From an uncultured Anaerolineae bacterium (GTDB lineage: Bacteria > Chloroflexota > Anaerolineae > Anaerolineales > Villigracilaceae), in assembly GCA_903838415.1 (NCBI GenBank), contig CAILYI010000195.1, positions 1 through 64,000 of the forward strand: DNA of 64,000 nt. Reading direction: 5' to 3'. How positions within the stretch are numbered: position 1 is the stretch's first letter; the number at the start of each line of letters is the position of its first letter. Of this stretch, positions 8,777 to 17,872 are shown in pieces. The translations under genes were made by a program, and so were the position numbers. The notes beneath the pieces are model-generated. The model was not told the origin of the DNA. It did not search any database and worked only from the letters and a program-made list of their open reading frames with translations.

Positions 8777-9784
8777 GTGATGAATTTTGCCGAGCGAATC
8801 ATTAACAGGTTGAAGGGTGAAGCGGTGGACCGTCCGCCCAATTTCAACCTGTATATGACTTTCGCAGCGCACTACTGCGCGATTCCTTTGCGGCGGTATT
8901 ATCTCGATTATCGGGCACTGTCGCAGGCCAATCGCGCCATGGTGGCAGATTTTGGCGTGGATCTTTATCAGGCGATCTCCGATCCCTATCGCGAGGCCGC
9001 AGATCTGGGCGCGAAAATTGAATTCCCGGAAGATAATTTGCCGATCAGCAAAATCCCGCTGATTCGCACGGATGAGGATGTCAAAAAACTAAGCGTGGTC
9101 GCTCCTGAAGATGGACGGCGCATGTCTGATCGGTTGGAAGCTGTCGCGCTGATGAAAACCTTTGGTGGTCAGGATGTTCCGGTCATGGGATGGGTGGAAG
9201 GCGCCCTGGCTGAAGCTGGCGATTTATGCGGTGCTGGCAGCTTGCTGCTGTTCCTGGCGGATCAACCCGCCTGGTTATCAGATTTACTGGAATTATGCTG
9301 TCAGGTTGAGATTCAGTTCGCGCGTGCACAAATCCAGGCTGGTGCGCAAATCATCGGCCTGGGTGACGCGCTCGCCTCGCAAATCTCCCCGAAAATGTAT
9401 GAACGGTTTGCCCTGCCCTACGAGCAGCGGATTTTTGAAGAAGTGCACCGCGCCGGAGCCGTTGCCCGTCTGCATATTTGTGGCAATACCACCCGTATTC
9501 TGCCCGCCATGCTGCGCAGCGGTGCGGATATCATCGACCTGGATTCTATGGTGGATTTTGGCGCTGCCAGCAGCTCTTTTGGCGGACAGGTTTCGCTGTG
9601 TGGCAATTCCAACCCGGTCGCGGATTTGCTGCAAGGCACGCCCGAACGCGTTTTCCAGGTGACGCAGCACTGCATGCAAGTCGGTGGGCCGCGTAGTTTC
9701 AGCGCCGCCGGTTGTGAAGTTCCAGATAAAACTCCCCCTGAAAACCTGCGCGCCCAGTTGCGCGCTTTAGCTGAATTGCAATGA
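8777..9784 (+). CDS. UroD-superfamily methyltransferase 3
   Basis: A 335-residue UroD-like barrel protein with a full His-X-Cys...Cys set: His233 and Cys235 in HICGNT, Cys313 in AAGCEVP. The spacing matches methyltransferase 1. It starts 10 nt after the previous gene; an ATG one codon later is equally possible. With the flanking paralogs and the corrinoid protein it forms a five-gene methyl-transfer block. Confidence 0.78.
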   Translation: MMNFAERIINRLKGEAVDRPPNFNLYMTFAAHYCAIPLRRYYLDYRALSQANRAMVADFGVDLYQAISDPYREAADLGAKIEFPEDNLPISKIPLIRTDEDVKKLSVVAPEDGRRMSDRLEAVALMKTFGGQDVPVMGWVEGALAEAGDLCGAGSLLLFLADQPAWLSDLLELCCQVEIQFARAQIQAGAQIIGLGDALASQISPKMYERFALPYEQRIFEEVHRAGAVARLHICGNTTRILPAMLRSGADIIDLDSMVDFGAASSSFGGQVSLCGNSNPVADLLQGTPERVFQVTQHCMQVGGPRSFSAAGCEVPDKTPPENLRAQLRALAELQ

Positions 9785-9844
9785 TCGATCGATTGATCGT
9801 ACTTTGTACCAACTGTGTTGGTTATAATATTTAGGAGGTTCCAA

Positions 9845-11005
9845 ATGAATTCCCGTGAGCGTGTTTTAACTGCTATCAACCACAAAGAACCAGATCGCGT
9901 GCCATTCGATATGGGCGGAACTGTCGTCACCGGCATCCAGGCCAAGGCTTATCGTCGTTTGCGCCAGTACCTGGGCCTGCCTGAAAAAGAAGTTGTCATC
10001 ATCGATATGCTTCAACAGCTGGCGCAGGTGGATGACGATGTCATGGAGCAGCTGGGCGTCGATGTCCGGAATGTTTCACCGCGCTCAACCGCCAGCTTTA
10101 AAATCGACTTGAAAGAGACGCCGGATAAGCATTATCGCTATTTCTACGATGAGTACCAGATTGGCTGGCGCTCGCCCATCGATGGCGGCATGTATTACGA
10201 TATGTTCGATCATCCGCTCAGCGGCGACATTAATGCCGAGACGGTGGATCGCTACGCGTTACCGGATCCCCTTGATCCGGCGCGTTTCGCGGGTTTGCGG
10301 GACGCATCCCAGAAGGTGCTTGAGCAGGAAAAACGCGCCCTGGTGGTCGGCAACATGTCGGCGGGTATTTTTGAGCTGTACATGTGGACGCGCGGATTTA
10401 AAGATGGCTATGCCGATTGGGCCGGAAATCCGGAACTGGCGAAGAAAATCCTGCGCAAATACGTCGATCTCCAGATGGCTTACTGGGAAAAGATGTTCGA
10501 AACGATGCAAGGCATCTCGATTGATGTCGTGCAGATGGCTGATGATCTGGCCGGACAAAACGGAATGCTCATCTCACCCAACTCCTATCGTAAGCAACTG
10601 AAGCCCTTCCACAAAGAGATGTTCGATTACATCCACTCAAAAACTGATGCGAAGATTTTCTTTCATTCGTGTGGATCAATCTGGACGGTTATTCCTGATT
10701 TAATCGAAGTCGGCGTCGATATCCTCAACCCTGTGCAAGTCAACGCAGCCAAAATGGATTCGGCGGATCTCAAGCGCGAGTATGGCAAGGATATTTGTTT
10801 CTGGGGCGGCGGCGTGGATACGCAAAAAGCCTTTGATGAAAGCCATACCCCTGCCGAAGTCCGCGCCGATGTCCGTAAGCGCCTGGCAGATCTCATGCCT
10901 GGTGGTGGTTTTGTTTTCAATACAGTCCATAATATTCAAGGCAACGTCCCGCCGGAAAATATCATGGCGATGTGGGAAACCGTACAGGAATACGGCCGCT
11001 ATTAA
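9845..11005 (+). CDS. UroD-superfamily methyltransferase 4
   Basis: A 386-residue UroD-like protein that opens with the family's typical RERVLTAINHKEPDRVPFD. His274 and Cys276 (FFHSCGS) are present. The distal Cys is replaced by FNTVHNIQ, where His362 could be the third ligand, as in many members of this sub-branch. The ATG at 9845 follows a strong TAGGAGGT site; an in-frame TTG 30 nt earlier is less likely. It precedes the corrinoid gene by 48 nt, the closest of the four. Confidence 0.8.
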   Translation: MNSRERVLTAINHKEPDRVPFDMGGTVVTGIQAKAYRRLRQYLGLPEKEVVIIDMLQQLAQVDDDVMEQLGVDVRNVSPRSTASFKIDLKETPDKHYRYFYDEYQIGWRSPIDGGMYYDMFDHPLSGDINAETVDRYALPDPLDPARFAGLRDASQKVLEQEKRALVVGNMSAGIFELYMWTRGFKDGYADWAGNPELAKKILRKYVDLQMAYWEKMFETMQGISIDVVQMADDLAGQNGMLISPNSYRKQLKPFHKEMFDYIHSKTDAKIFFHSCGSIWTVIPDLIEVGVDILNPVQVNAAKMDSADLKREYGKDICFWGGGVDTQKAFDESHTPAEVRADVRKRLADLMPGGGFVFNTVHNIQGNVPPENIMAMWETVQEYGRY

Positions 11006-11053
11006 TTCGTCAGAAGCAACCCTCGGAACTGAAACTCAAAAAGGAGATGGACC

Positions 11054-11692
11054 ATGAATGAAAAACTGTCTGAACTTTACAATGCCATTTTGGATGGGGA
11101 TGTGGCCGGTGCGAAAGCCGGAGTACAGGCCGCCCTGGACGCTGGACTGGAACCGGGGCTGATCCTTGCCGATGGCATGATCGCGCCGATGAAGGAAGTC
11201 GGTAAACGTTTCGAAGAAGGGGAATACTTCGTCCCGGAAATGTTAATCGCGGCTCGCGCCATGCAGGCTGGAATGTCATTGTTGAAACCGCACCTGGTGG
11301 GCAGCGACGTTAAATCTGCGGGCAAGGTTGCGATCGGGACGGTTAAAGGCGACCTGCACGATATTGGCAAAAACCTGGTAGCGTTGATGCTCGAAGGCGC
11401 CGGGTTTGAAATCAAAGACCTGGGTGTGGACGTGGCGCCCGAAAAATTTGTCGAGGCCATCACAGTCGATGGTGTGGATATTGTCGCTTTTTCTGCCTTG
11501 CTGACCACCACCATGCCGAATATGAAAGTCACGATTGACGCCATCCAACAGGCCGGTCTGCGTGACAAGGTTAAGGTAATCATTGGCGGCGCACCGGTGA
11601 CGGAAGAATATGCCCGCCAGATTGGCGCAGACGGATATTCATCCGATGCCAGCCGGGCAGTGAGCCTGGCTCAAGCTTTGCTGGCCGCCTGA
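11054..11692 (+). CDS. corrinoid (B12-binding) methyl-carrier protein, MtaC/MtbC type
   Basis: A 212-residue protein with an N-terminal helical cap (B12-binding_2, about 1-85) and a Rossmann B12-binding domain (about 90-212). The cobalt-ligating His is in the DXHXXG motif GTVKGDLHDIGKN. Proteins of this size shuttle methyl groups between two methyltransferases. The start follows AAGGAG. The four UroD-family genes upstream are its likely partners. No MttB/MtgB-type transferase and no corrinoid reductive activase (RamA-like) is in the window, so reactivation must be encoded elsewhere. Confidence 0.92.
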   Translation: MNEKLSELYNAILDGDVAGAKAGVQAALDAGLEPGLILADGMIAPMKEVGKRFEEGEYFVPEMLIAARAMQAGMSLLKPHLVGSDVKSAGKVAIGTVKGDLHDIGKNLVALMLEGAGFEIKDLGVDVAPEKFVEAITVDGVDIVAFSALLTTTMPNMKVTIDAIQQAGLRDKVKVIIGGAPVTEEYARQIGADGYSSDASRAVSLAQALLAA

Positions 11693-11702
11693 TTTTGTAA
11701 TC

Positions 11703-11742
11703 GATGGACGCTGTTCGGACATAAAAAACCGCAGCGTCCATC
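11703..11742 (+). terminator. intrinsic terminator-like hairpin after the corrinoid gene
   Basis: GATGGACGCTG (11703-11713) pairs with CAGCGTCCATC (11732-11742). Three further pairs form inside, across a TT bulge, and the loop is A-rich. TTCGTTTA follows. It lies 10 nt after the corrinoid gene stop and probably ends the methyltransferase transcript, so the oxygenase fusion gene may have separate expression. Confidence 0.65.
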
Positions 11743-11817
11743 TTCGTTTAATGGCAATCATGGCGCGCATCTCAACGGAAAAGACCTGCCAGAAACTTGG
11801 ACGTATGAGGAGATGAT

Positions 11818-14091
11818 ATGGGTGTTGAAAATATTGGCAAAATTCAGCGCAGTGATTACAGCCTGATCGGAAAAGATACGGCTCAAGCTATTGAGAAAGG
11901 CCTGGCCGACGCCAGGTGGTATGCCTCGCCGGTGCCAAAGGAAAAAATGCGCGAACTGCTTGAGCGCCGTGATGGCCCCGCCATCCGCGATACGCTGATC
12001 TGGTTTGCCCTGTTGCTTTTCTTTGGAGTCTGCGGTTATCTGACGTGGGGCAGCTGGTGGGCGATTATCCCGTTTGCCATTTATGGTGTGCTGTATGCTT
12101 CAGTTTCCGATTCACGCTGGCATGAATCCAGCCACGGCACCGCCTTTAAGACAGACTGGATGAACAACGCCCTCTACGAGTTGGCTTCCTTCATGGTGCT
12201 GCGCGAATCAGTCCGCTGGCGCTGGAGCCATACCCGTCATCACAGCGACACCATCATTGTCGGGCGCGACCCGGAGATTGCGGTGCCCCGGCCTGTCAAC
12301 CTGTTTAACTTCTTCCTTAACTTTTTCAATGTGTTCGCTTTTCGGATGTATTGGACCACCGTTTTCAGCCACTGTTTGGGCAGGCTGACCGCCGAGGAAC
12401 GCACCTATATCCCCGAGTCAGAGCACGGCAAATTGTTTGTCAGGGCGCGCATTTATGTGTTGATCTATGCCGCGATCGTCGGGCTATCCATTTACTCTGG
12501 CAGTATCCTGCCTTTGATGTATATCGGCCTGTCCAGTTTTTACGGCGGCTGGCTGATGCCTGTTTATGGCAACACCCAACACGCCGGGCTGGCTGAGAAT
12601 GTGCTCGATCACCGCCTGAACTGCCGCACCGTTTACATGAACCCCATTAACAACTACCTGTACTGGAACATGGGTTACCACGTCGAACATCACATGTTCC
12701 CCTTGGTGCCCTATCATGCCCTGCCGAAGTTGCACGCACTCATCAAAGCGGATATGCCGGCTCCTTATAACGGCTTGCTGGAGGCATATCGGGAGATCAT
12801 CCCGGCTTTGCTGCGCCAAGCAAAGGATCCCACGTACTTTATCAAACGCCAGCTCCCAGCTCCTGGCCCGGCGGAAACTTCACAGTCGATTAAAGTCGAT
12901 GTCAAACAGGTTGTGGATGGTTGGCTGGAGTTGTGCGATAGCGGATTGCTGCAAAAGGAAGATGTGCTGCGCTTTGACCACGACAACCTGACTTATGCTT
13001 TGTACCGCGGCGCGGACAATAAATTCTATGTGACGGATGGATTGTGCACCCACGGCAACGCGCATCTGGCGGATGGTCTCGTCAAAGGGACCATCATTGA
13101 GTGCGCCAAGCACAACGGCCGTTTTGACGTTCGGGACGGCTCCCCGCAGCGTTTGCCCGTTTGCGTGGGGCTGAGAACTTATCCCGTGCGCGAAAGCAAC
13201 GGAAAACTGCTGGTCGATTTGAGCCTGGCGGGTGGCTTTGGCGTGACCAGCGCAGCGGCCTCGCACACCTTCCGGGTGGTGAACAACCAGAACGTGGCCA
13301 CTTTCATCAAGGAATTGGTGCTCGAGCCGGTTGGCGCTTCCGCGCTGCCGGATTATCAGCCCGGCGATTATTTGCAAATCGATATCCCGGCTTATGACAG
13401 GCGCTCATTGAAAGATGTCAGCATTCAGGAACCTTATGCTGCCATCTGGCAGGCCCAGGGAACTTTTGACCTGGCCGCCGCTAATCCTACGCCCTGTCGC
13501 CGCAATTATTCGCTGGCCACTAATCCGGCGATCGACAAGAACTTGCGCTTCAATGTGCGTCTCGCCACTCCGCCGCGTGGCGTGGACTGTCCTGCTGGTA
13601 CCGGTTCAGCGTATGTCTTTGGCCTAAAGCCCGGTGACGTTGTCACCGCGATCGGGCCATTTGGCGGATTCCACGTCAAAGAGACTGCCCGCGAGATTGT
13701 TTACCTGGGCGGCGGCGCGGGCATGGCTCCGCTGCGTTCGCACCTGTCCTGGCTGCTCGAGACGCGCAAAACGCCTGCGCTGGTGAGTTACTGGTACGGC
13801 GCGCGCTCCCGGCAGGAATTGTTCTATCAAGATTACTTTGAAGAATTGTCCAGGCGGAACGAAAACTTCAGCTTTCACGTGGCTCTCTCGGAGCCGCAGC
13901 CGGAAGACGGGTGGGGCTCGTCGGCGGGCTTTATCCATGAAGTTCTGAAGCGTGAATATCTCGACTCGCATCCCAATCCCCGGAGTATTGAGTATTTCCT
14001 GTGCGGCCCGCCAGCGATGATTCGGGCGGCCACGGTTATGCTGAAGAACTTTGGGGTGCCCCCAGAGCAAATCTCGTTTGACGAATTTTGA
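11818..14091 (+). CDS. desaturase-Rieske-ferredoxin reductase fusion (MocD-MocE-MocF-like oxygenase)
   Basis: A 757-residue, apparently self-sufficient membrane oxygenase. Residues 1-350 form a fatty-acid-desaturase-type di-iron domain with transmembrane helices and three His boxes (H102-H106 in HESSH, H138-H142 in HTRHH, H288-H292 in HVEHH). Residues 365-460 are a Rieske domain with Cys410-X-His412 and Cys429-X2-His432. Residues 470-757 are an FAD/NAD reductase with RRNYSLATNP, YLGGGAGMAPLRSHL and an NqrF-like end (FLCGPPAMI...FDEF). In rhizobia mocD, mocE and mocF encode these three functions separately and are proposed to O-demethylate the rhizopine 3-O-methyl-scyllo-inosamine. Sugar genes on both sides support O-demethylation or hydroxylation of a methylated polyol; a lipid desaturase role is the alternative. 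GAGGAG precedes the ATG. Confidence 0.85.
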   Translation: MGVENIGKIQRSDYSLIGKDTAQAIEKGLADARWYASPVPKEKMRELLERRDGPAIRDTLIWFALLLFFGVCGYLTWGSWWAIIPFAIYGVLYASVSDSRWHESSHGTAFKTDWMNNALYELASFMVLRESVRWRWSHTRHHSDTIIVGRDPEIAVPRPVNLFNFFLNFFNVFAFRMYWTTVFSHCLGRLTAEERTYIPESEHGKLFVRARIYVLIYAAIVGLSIYSGSILPLMYIGLSSFYGGWLMPVYGNTQHAGLAENVLDHRLNCRTVYMNPINNYLYWNMGYHVEHHMFPLVPYHALPKLHALIKADMPAPYNGLLEAYREIIPALLRQAKDPTYFIKRQLPAPGPAETSQSIKVDVKQVVDGWLELCDSGLLQKEDVLRFDHDNLTYALYRGADNKFYVTDGLCTHGNAHLADGLVKGTIIECAKHNGRFDVRDGSPQRLPVCVGLRTYPVRESNGKLLVDLSLAGGFGVTSAAASHTFRVVNNQNVATFIKELVLEPVGASALPDYQPGDYLQIDIPAYDRRSLKDVSIQEPYAAIWQAQGTFDLAAANPTPCRRNYSLATNPAIDKNLRFNVRLATPPRGVDCPAGTGSAYVFGLKPGDVVTAIGPFGGFHVKETAREIVYLGGGAGMAPLRSHLSWLLETRKTPALVSYWYGARSRQELFYQDYFEELSRRNENFSFHVALSEPQPEDGWGSSAGFIHEVLKREYLDSHPNPRSIEYFLCGPPAMIRAATVMLKNFGVPPEQISFDEF

Positions 14092-14144
14092 TGCGGGATG
14101 TGTTCTCCCGTTTTGATTTGGTAGCAAGCCACAGGAGATAATCG

Positions 14145-14960
14145 ATGCAACTTTTATTGACTCGACATTTATGGGGTGTTTCGGAAAGTTGGGAGCAGGC
14201 CTTTCCACGCATCCGGGCCGCAGGCTATGGCGCGATTGAGGCGCCCGTGCCCGCCCCGGCGGACCAGGCTCGTTTCCGCAGTTTGCTGGCTCAGTATGAC
14301 TTTGCCTATATTGCCATGATCTTTACCAGCGGCAACACTGTCGCCGATCATTTCGGTACATTTCGCGCTCAGATTGATGAAAGCCGCGCGCTACAGCCGA
14401 TCCTGATCAACAGTCACAGTGGACGCGACGCATGGGATGAAGATCAAAGCCGGGATTTTTTCTCCCAGGCTATGGGCCTGGAGAGCAGCCTTGAGATCCC
14501 CGTTGCCCATGAAACTCACCGCGGGCGGATTTTCTTCAACCCATGGATCACACAGCGTCTGCTGTGGCAGTTTGAGCAATTGCACCTATGTTGTGATCTC
14601 AGCCATTGGGTTTGTGTCTGTGAGCGTCTGCTGGATGCCGAGCTGGAAATCATCCGGGAGTGTGCCCAACGCTGCACCCATTTGCATACACGAGTTGGAT
14701 ATGAACAGGGGCCGCAGGTGCCTGATCCGCGCGCGCCGGAATATGCGCGGCACCTGGAAGCCCACGAGCGCTGGTGGCAGATGATCTGGGAGGCGCAGGT
14801 CGCGCGCGGGCAGAAAATCAGTACGCTGACGCCCGAGTATGGACCGCCTGATTATTTGCACACGCTCCCTCATAGCAGCGTGCCGGTTGCGAATCTTTGG
14901 GATATCTGTAATTGGCAGGCTCAGCGGGAAGCTGCGAGTTTTGCCATCAAATATGGATGA
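14145..14960 (+). CDS. TIM-barrel sugar isomerase/epimerase (AP endonuclease 2 fold)
   Basis: A 271-residue xylose-isomerase-like barrel protein of the IolE/MocC type. Likely metal-site residues are in VAHETHRGR, CCDLSHW and the His of THLHTR. AGGAGA lies at good spacing before the ATG. It follows the MocDEF-like fusion by 53 nt and precedes xylose isomerase. In the rhizopine set MocC has this fold. The substrate is unknown, but a keto-polyol or sugar from the demethylated substrate fits. Confidence 0.75.
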   Translation: MQLLLTRHLWGVSESWEQAFPRIRAAGYGAIEAPVPAPADQARFRSLLAQYDFAYIAMIFTSGNTVADHFGTFRAQIDESRALQPILINSHSGRDAWDEDQSRDFFSQAMGLESSLEIPVAHETHRGRIFFNPWITQRLLWQFEQLHLCCDLSHWVCVCERLLDAELEIIRECAQRCTHLHTRVGYEQGPQVPDPRAPEYARHLEAHERWWQMIWEAQVARGQKISTLTPEYGPPDYLHTLPHSSVPVANLWDICNWQAQREAASFAIKYG

Positions 14961-15067
14961 ATGAGCCGCATTAATTTCAGCGTTCGAAAATAAAACCGCC
15001 ATCATCCGCGGGGCTCGAATTGCTGGTAACAGCCCACTACTGTTTCTTAACGATAAAGGAGTATCAC

Positions 15068-16234
15068 ATGTCTGATTTTTCCCCCAAATCTGAACACAAA
15101 TTCACCTTCGGTCTGTGGACCGTCGGTTCGCGCGGCGCTGACCCATTTGGTAGCGCAGTTCGTCCACACAAAACCCCGGCTGAGCTGGTTTATCTGCTCG
15201 GAGAAGTCGGCGCGTATGGCGTGAACTTCCACGATAACGACCTGATTCCGATCGATGCCACACCCGCGGAGGCCGAATCCATTAAAAAGGATTTCCGCAA
15301 AGCCTTGGCTGATACCGGACTCGTCGTGCCGATGGCGACCACCAACCTTTTCAGCGACCCGATTTTCAAGGATGGCGCCTTTACCAGTAACGATCCGAAA
15401 GTGCGCGCCTATGCCCTGCAAAAAACGATGAACGCCATCGATCTGGGCGTGGAATTTGGCGCAAAAACTTACGTTTTCTGGGGCGGTCGCGAAGGCACCG
15501 AAACTGACTCGAGCAAAAGCGCGGTTGAAGCGGTCAAACGCAGCCGTGAAGCGATGAACTTCCTGTGCGAGTACGCGCTGGATAAGAAATATGGCCTGAA
15601 GTTCGCCCTGGAAGCCAAGCCCAATGAACCGCGCGGCGATATGTACAACCCGACCACCGGACACATGCTGGCTTTCATTCCCACACTCGATCACCCCGAG
15701 ATGGTGGGCGTCAACCCCGAAGTGGCGCATGAGCACATGTCGGGACTTAATTTCATGCACGGCGTGGCCCAGGCCTGGGAAGCGGGCAAACTGTTTCACA
15801 TCGATCTGAACGACCAGTACCCCGGGCGTTATGACCAGGACTTGCGTTTTGGTTCGCGCGACCTGAAGGCCGCCTTCTACCTGGTCAAGTTTTTGGAAGA
15901 TGTCAAGTATGATAGCAGCCGCCATTTTGACGCGCACGCCTATCGCACCGAGGATTTCGAGGGCGTCAAGGATTTCGCGCGCGGCTGCATGCGGACTTAC
16001 CTGATCCTGAAAGAGAAAGCCGCTCAATTCAACGCTGACGCTGAAATTCAGGCGTTGTTGGCCGAGATCAACACGGTGGATGGGGCATTGGCGCCCATGT
16101 TTGGCAAGTACACGCCGGAAAAAGCGGCTGCACTCAAGGCGCAAGCCTTCGATCGCGCGGTTATTGCTGGCCGCGGTCTTAAGTATGAGCGTCTTGACCA
16201 GTTGACCATCGATATTTTGACCGGGACGAGATAG
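15068..16234 (+). CDS. xylA: xylose isomerase, short (class I) type
   Basis: A 388-residue enzyme interconverting D-xylose and D-xylulose. Catalytic His55 and Asp58 are in NFHDNDLIP. The metal and substrate block [20 protein letters not shown] and the His of EVAHEHMSG follow, then [20 protein letters not shown]. The length equals that of actinobacterial class I enzymes. The ATG at 15068 has AAAGGAG upstream; an in-frame TTG at 15020 would add 16 unconserved residues. xylB follows after 72 nt with a hairpin between. Confidence 0.95.
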   Translation: MSDFSPKSEHKFTFGLWTVGSRGADPFGSAVRPHKTPAELVYLLGEVGAYGVNFHDNDLIPIDATPAEAESIKKDFRKALADTGLVVPMATTNLFSDPIFKDGAFTSNDPKVRAYALQKTMNAIDLGVEFGAKTYVFWGGREGTETDSSKSAVEAVKRSREAMNFLCEYALDKKYGLKFALEAKPNEPRGDMYNPTTGHMLAFIPTLDHPEMVGVNPEVAHEHMSGLNFMHGVAQAWEAGKLFHIDLNDQYPGRYDQDLRFGSRDLKAAFYLVKFLEDVKYDSSRHFDAHAYRTEDFEGVKDFARGCMRTYLILKEKAAQFNADAEIQALLAEINTVDGALAPMFGKYTPEKAAALKAQAFDRAVIAGRGLKYERLDQLTIDILTGTR

Positions 16235-16244
16235 GGAAATAGAG

Positions 16245-16278
16245 AAACAGGGAAACAAGTAGACTTGTTTCCCTGTTT
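16245..16278 (+). terminator. long hairpin between xylA and xylB
   Basis: AAACAGGGAAACAAGT (16245-16260) and its exact reverse complement (16263-16278) can form a 14-16 bp stem. TCTTCCCCC follows. It begins 10 nt after the xylA stop and ends 28 nt before the xylB ATG. It could attenuate xylB or act in both directions; the pyrimidine tail is a weak U-tract. Confidence 0.6.
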
Positions 16279-16306
16279 TCTTCCCCCTTTCACGAAGGAG
16301 ATTCTT

Positions 16307-17803
16307 ATGTACTTCCTCGGCATTGACACATCGACCACTAGCAGCAAAGCCTTGTTGATTGACGAATCCGGCGCGGTGGTGGCTGTCGCCTCCTCACCGC
16401 ATACGCTTCAGACGCCGCGCCCGCTCTGGTCGGAGCAAAATCCGCTCGAGTGGTGGGGGGCGGTTTCAGCCAGTATCCAGTCTGTTTTGGAAAAGGCCGG
16501 TGTGGGGGGCGAAGCCGTGTCCGCCATTGGTTTGACGGGACAAATGCACGGACTGGTATTGCTCGATGAAACGGGCAACGTCCTGCGTCCCGCCATTTTG
16601 TGGAACGATCAGCGCACGCAGAGTCAGTGTGACGAAATCCACGCCCGAATTGGCAAAGAGAAGTTTATCCAGATTACCGGCAACGTGGCGCTGACCGGTT
16701 TTACCGCGCCCAAGATTCTGTGGGTGGCGCAGCACGAGCCGGAAGTGTATGCGCAGGCGAAGCATGTGCTGCTGCCCAAGGATTACATCCGTTACAAGCT
16801 GACCGGCGAATATGCCATGGACAAGGCGGACGGCGCTGGCACGGTTTTGTTTGACCTGCGGGTGCGTGATTGGTCGGATGAAGTGCTCGCGGCGCTGGAT
16901 ATTCCGCGCGAGTGGATGCCGCCGACTTTTGAAGGTTGCCAGTTTACCGGACGGGTGAGTCTCGAAGCTGCGGCGTTGACCGGGCTGAAGGCGGGCACGC
17001 CGGTGGCGGCGGGCGGCGGCGATCAGGCGGCGCAAGCGGTGGGCGTGGGGGCGGTCGAGCCGGGCATTGTTGGGCTGACAGTGGGCACCAGCGGCGTGAT
17101 TTTTGCGACCACACCCTCAGCGTTGATCGAACCTGAAGGACGGCTGCATGCCTTTTGTCATGCCGTGCCGGGCATGTGGCACTTTATGGGCGTCATGCTT
17201 TCGGCGGCGGGCAGCCTGCAGTGGTATCGCGATACGCTCGCCCCCGGCTTTAGTTTTGACGAACTGTTGAAAGAAGCGGAAACCGTTCCGGCGGGGAGCG
17301 AAGGTTTGCAGTTTTTGCCGTACCTGAGCGGTGAACGCACGCCGTACCCGGACCCGCTGGCGCGCGGCGCGTTTATTGGGCTGACTCTGCGGCATGGACG
17401 CGGACACATGACACGCGCCGTGCTCGAAGGCGTGGCCTTTGGGCTGAAGGATAGCTTTACATTGATCCAGCAGGCCGGTTTGGGGACGATTACGCAGGTG
17501 CGCGCCTCGGGCGGCGGGACGAAGGGCGCTTTGTGGCGACAAATTTTGGCGTCTGTGCTGGAAGCGGAACTGGTGACGGTCAATACCGCTGAAGGGGCGG
17601 CTTTTGGGGCGGCTCTGTTGGCGGGGGTTGGCTTCGGTGCCTGGGCGGATGTTCCAACGGCCTGCCGGGCGGCGGTCAAAATCACCGGCTCCACCCAGCC
17701 GGAAGCATCACAAATTCAGGCTTATCGTCAAGCGTACGCGCTGTACGGTGAGCTGTATCCGGCGCTCAAGGCAAGTTTTGGCAAGATGGGTGCGCTGGAT
17801 TGA
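16307..17803 (+). CDS. xylB: xylulokinase (FGGY family)
   Basis: A 498-residue kinase phosphorylating D-xylulose. The N-terminal FGGY domain has DTSTTSSKALLID, the substrate block GLTGQMHGLVLLD and WNDQRT. The C-terminal domain has AGGGDQAAQAVG with the catalytic Asp, LTVGTSGV and the late GEGAAFGAALLAG-like block. The start is after GAAGGAG; an upstream in-frame ATG at 16265 lies in the hairpin and is unlikely. Pairing with xylA gives the classic route to D-xylulose 5-phosphate. Confidence 0.94.
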   Translation: MYFLGIDTSTTSSKALLIDESGAVVAVASSPHTLQTPRPLWSEQNPLEWWGAVSASIQSVLEKAGVGGEAVSAIGLTGQMHGLVLLDETGNVLRPAILWNDQRTQSQCDEIHARIGKEKFIQITGNVALTGFTAPKILWVAQHEPEVYAQAKHVLLPKDYIRYKLTGEYAMDKADGAGTVLFDLRVRDWSDEVLAALDIPREWMPPTFEGCQFTGRVSLEAAALTGLKAGTPVAAGGGDQAAQAVGVGAVEPGIVGLTVGTSGVIFATTPSALIEPEGRLHAFCHAVPGMWHFMGVMLSAAGSLQWYRDTLAPGFSFDELLKEAETVPAGSEGLQFLPYLSGERTPYPDPLARGAFIGLTLRHGRGHMTRAVLEGVAFGLKDSFTLIQQAGLGTITQVRASGGGTKGALWRQILASVLEAELVTVNTAEGAAFGAALLAGVGFGAWADVPTACRAAVKITGSTQPEASQIQAYRQAYALYGELYPALKASFGKMGALD

Positions 17804-17872
17804 AAACCGTGCCAGCCCATCCGTCAAACGGTGGCATAATTGGCCCATCCTTTTCTTGAATGGAATAATGCC

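Noticed and set aside
6520-9784. UroD-family genes as heme biosynthesis hemE
   Set aside because: They carry the His-X-Cys...Cys zinc motif of methyltransferases and lie with a corrinoid protein, not with heme genes.
9823-9828. Perfect TATAAT hexamer upstream of methyltransferase 4
   Set aside because: A transcript from it would begin at about 9835, inside the ribosome site, and no -35 is found at 16-18 bp.
15047-16258. 403-residue open frame antisense to xylA
   Set aside because: The sense strand is an unmistakable xylose isomerase; the antisense product has no motifs.
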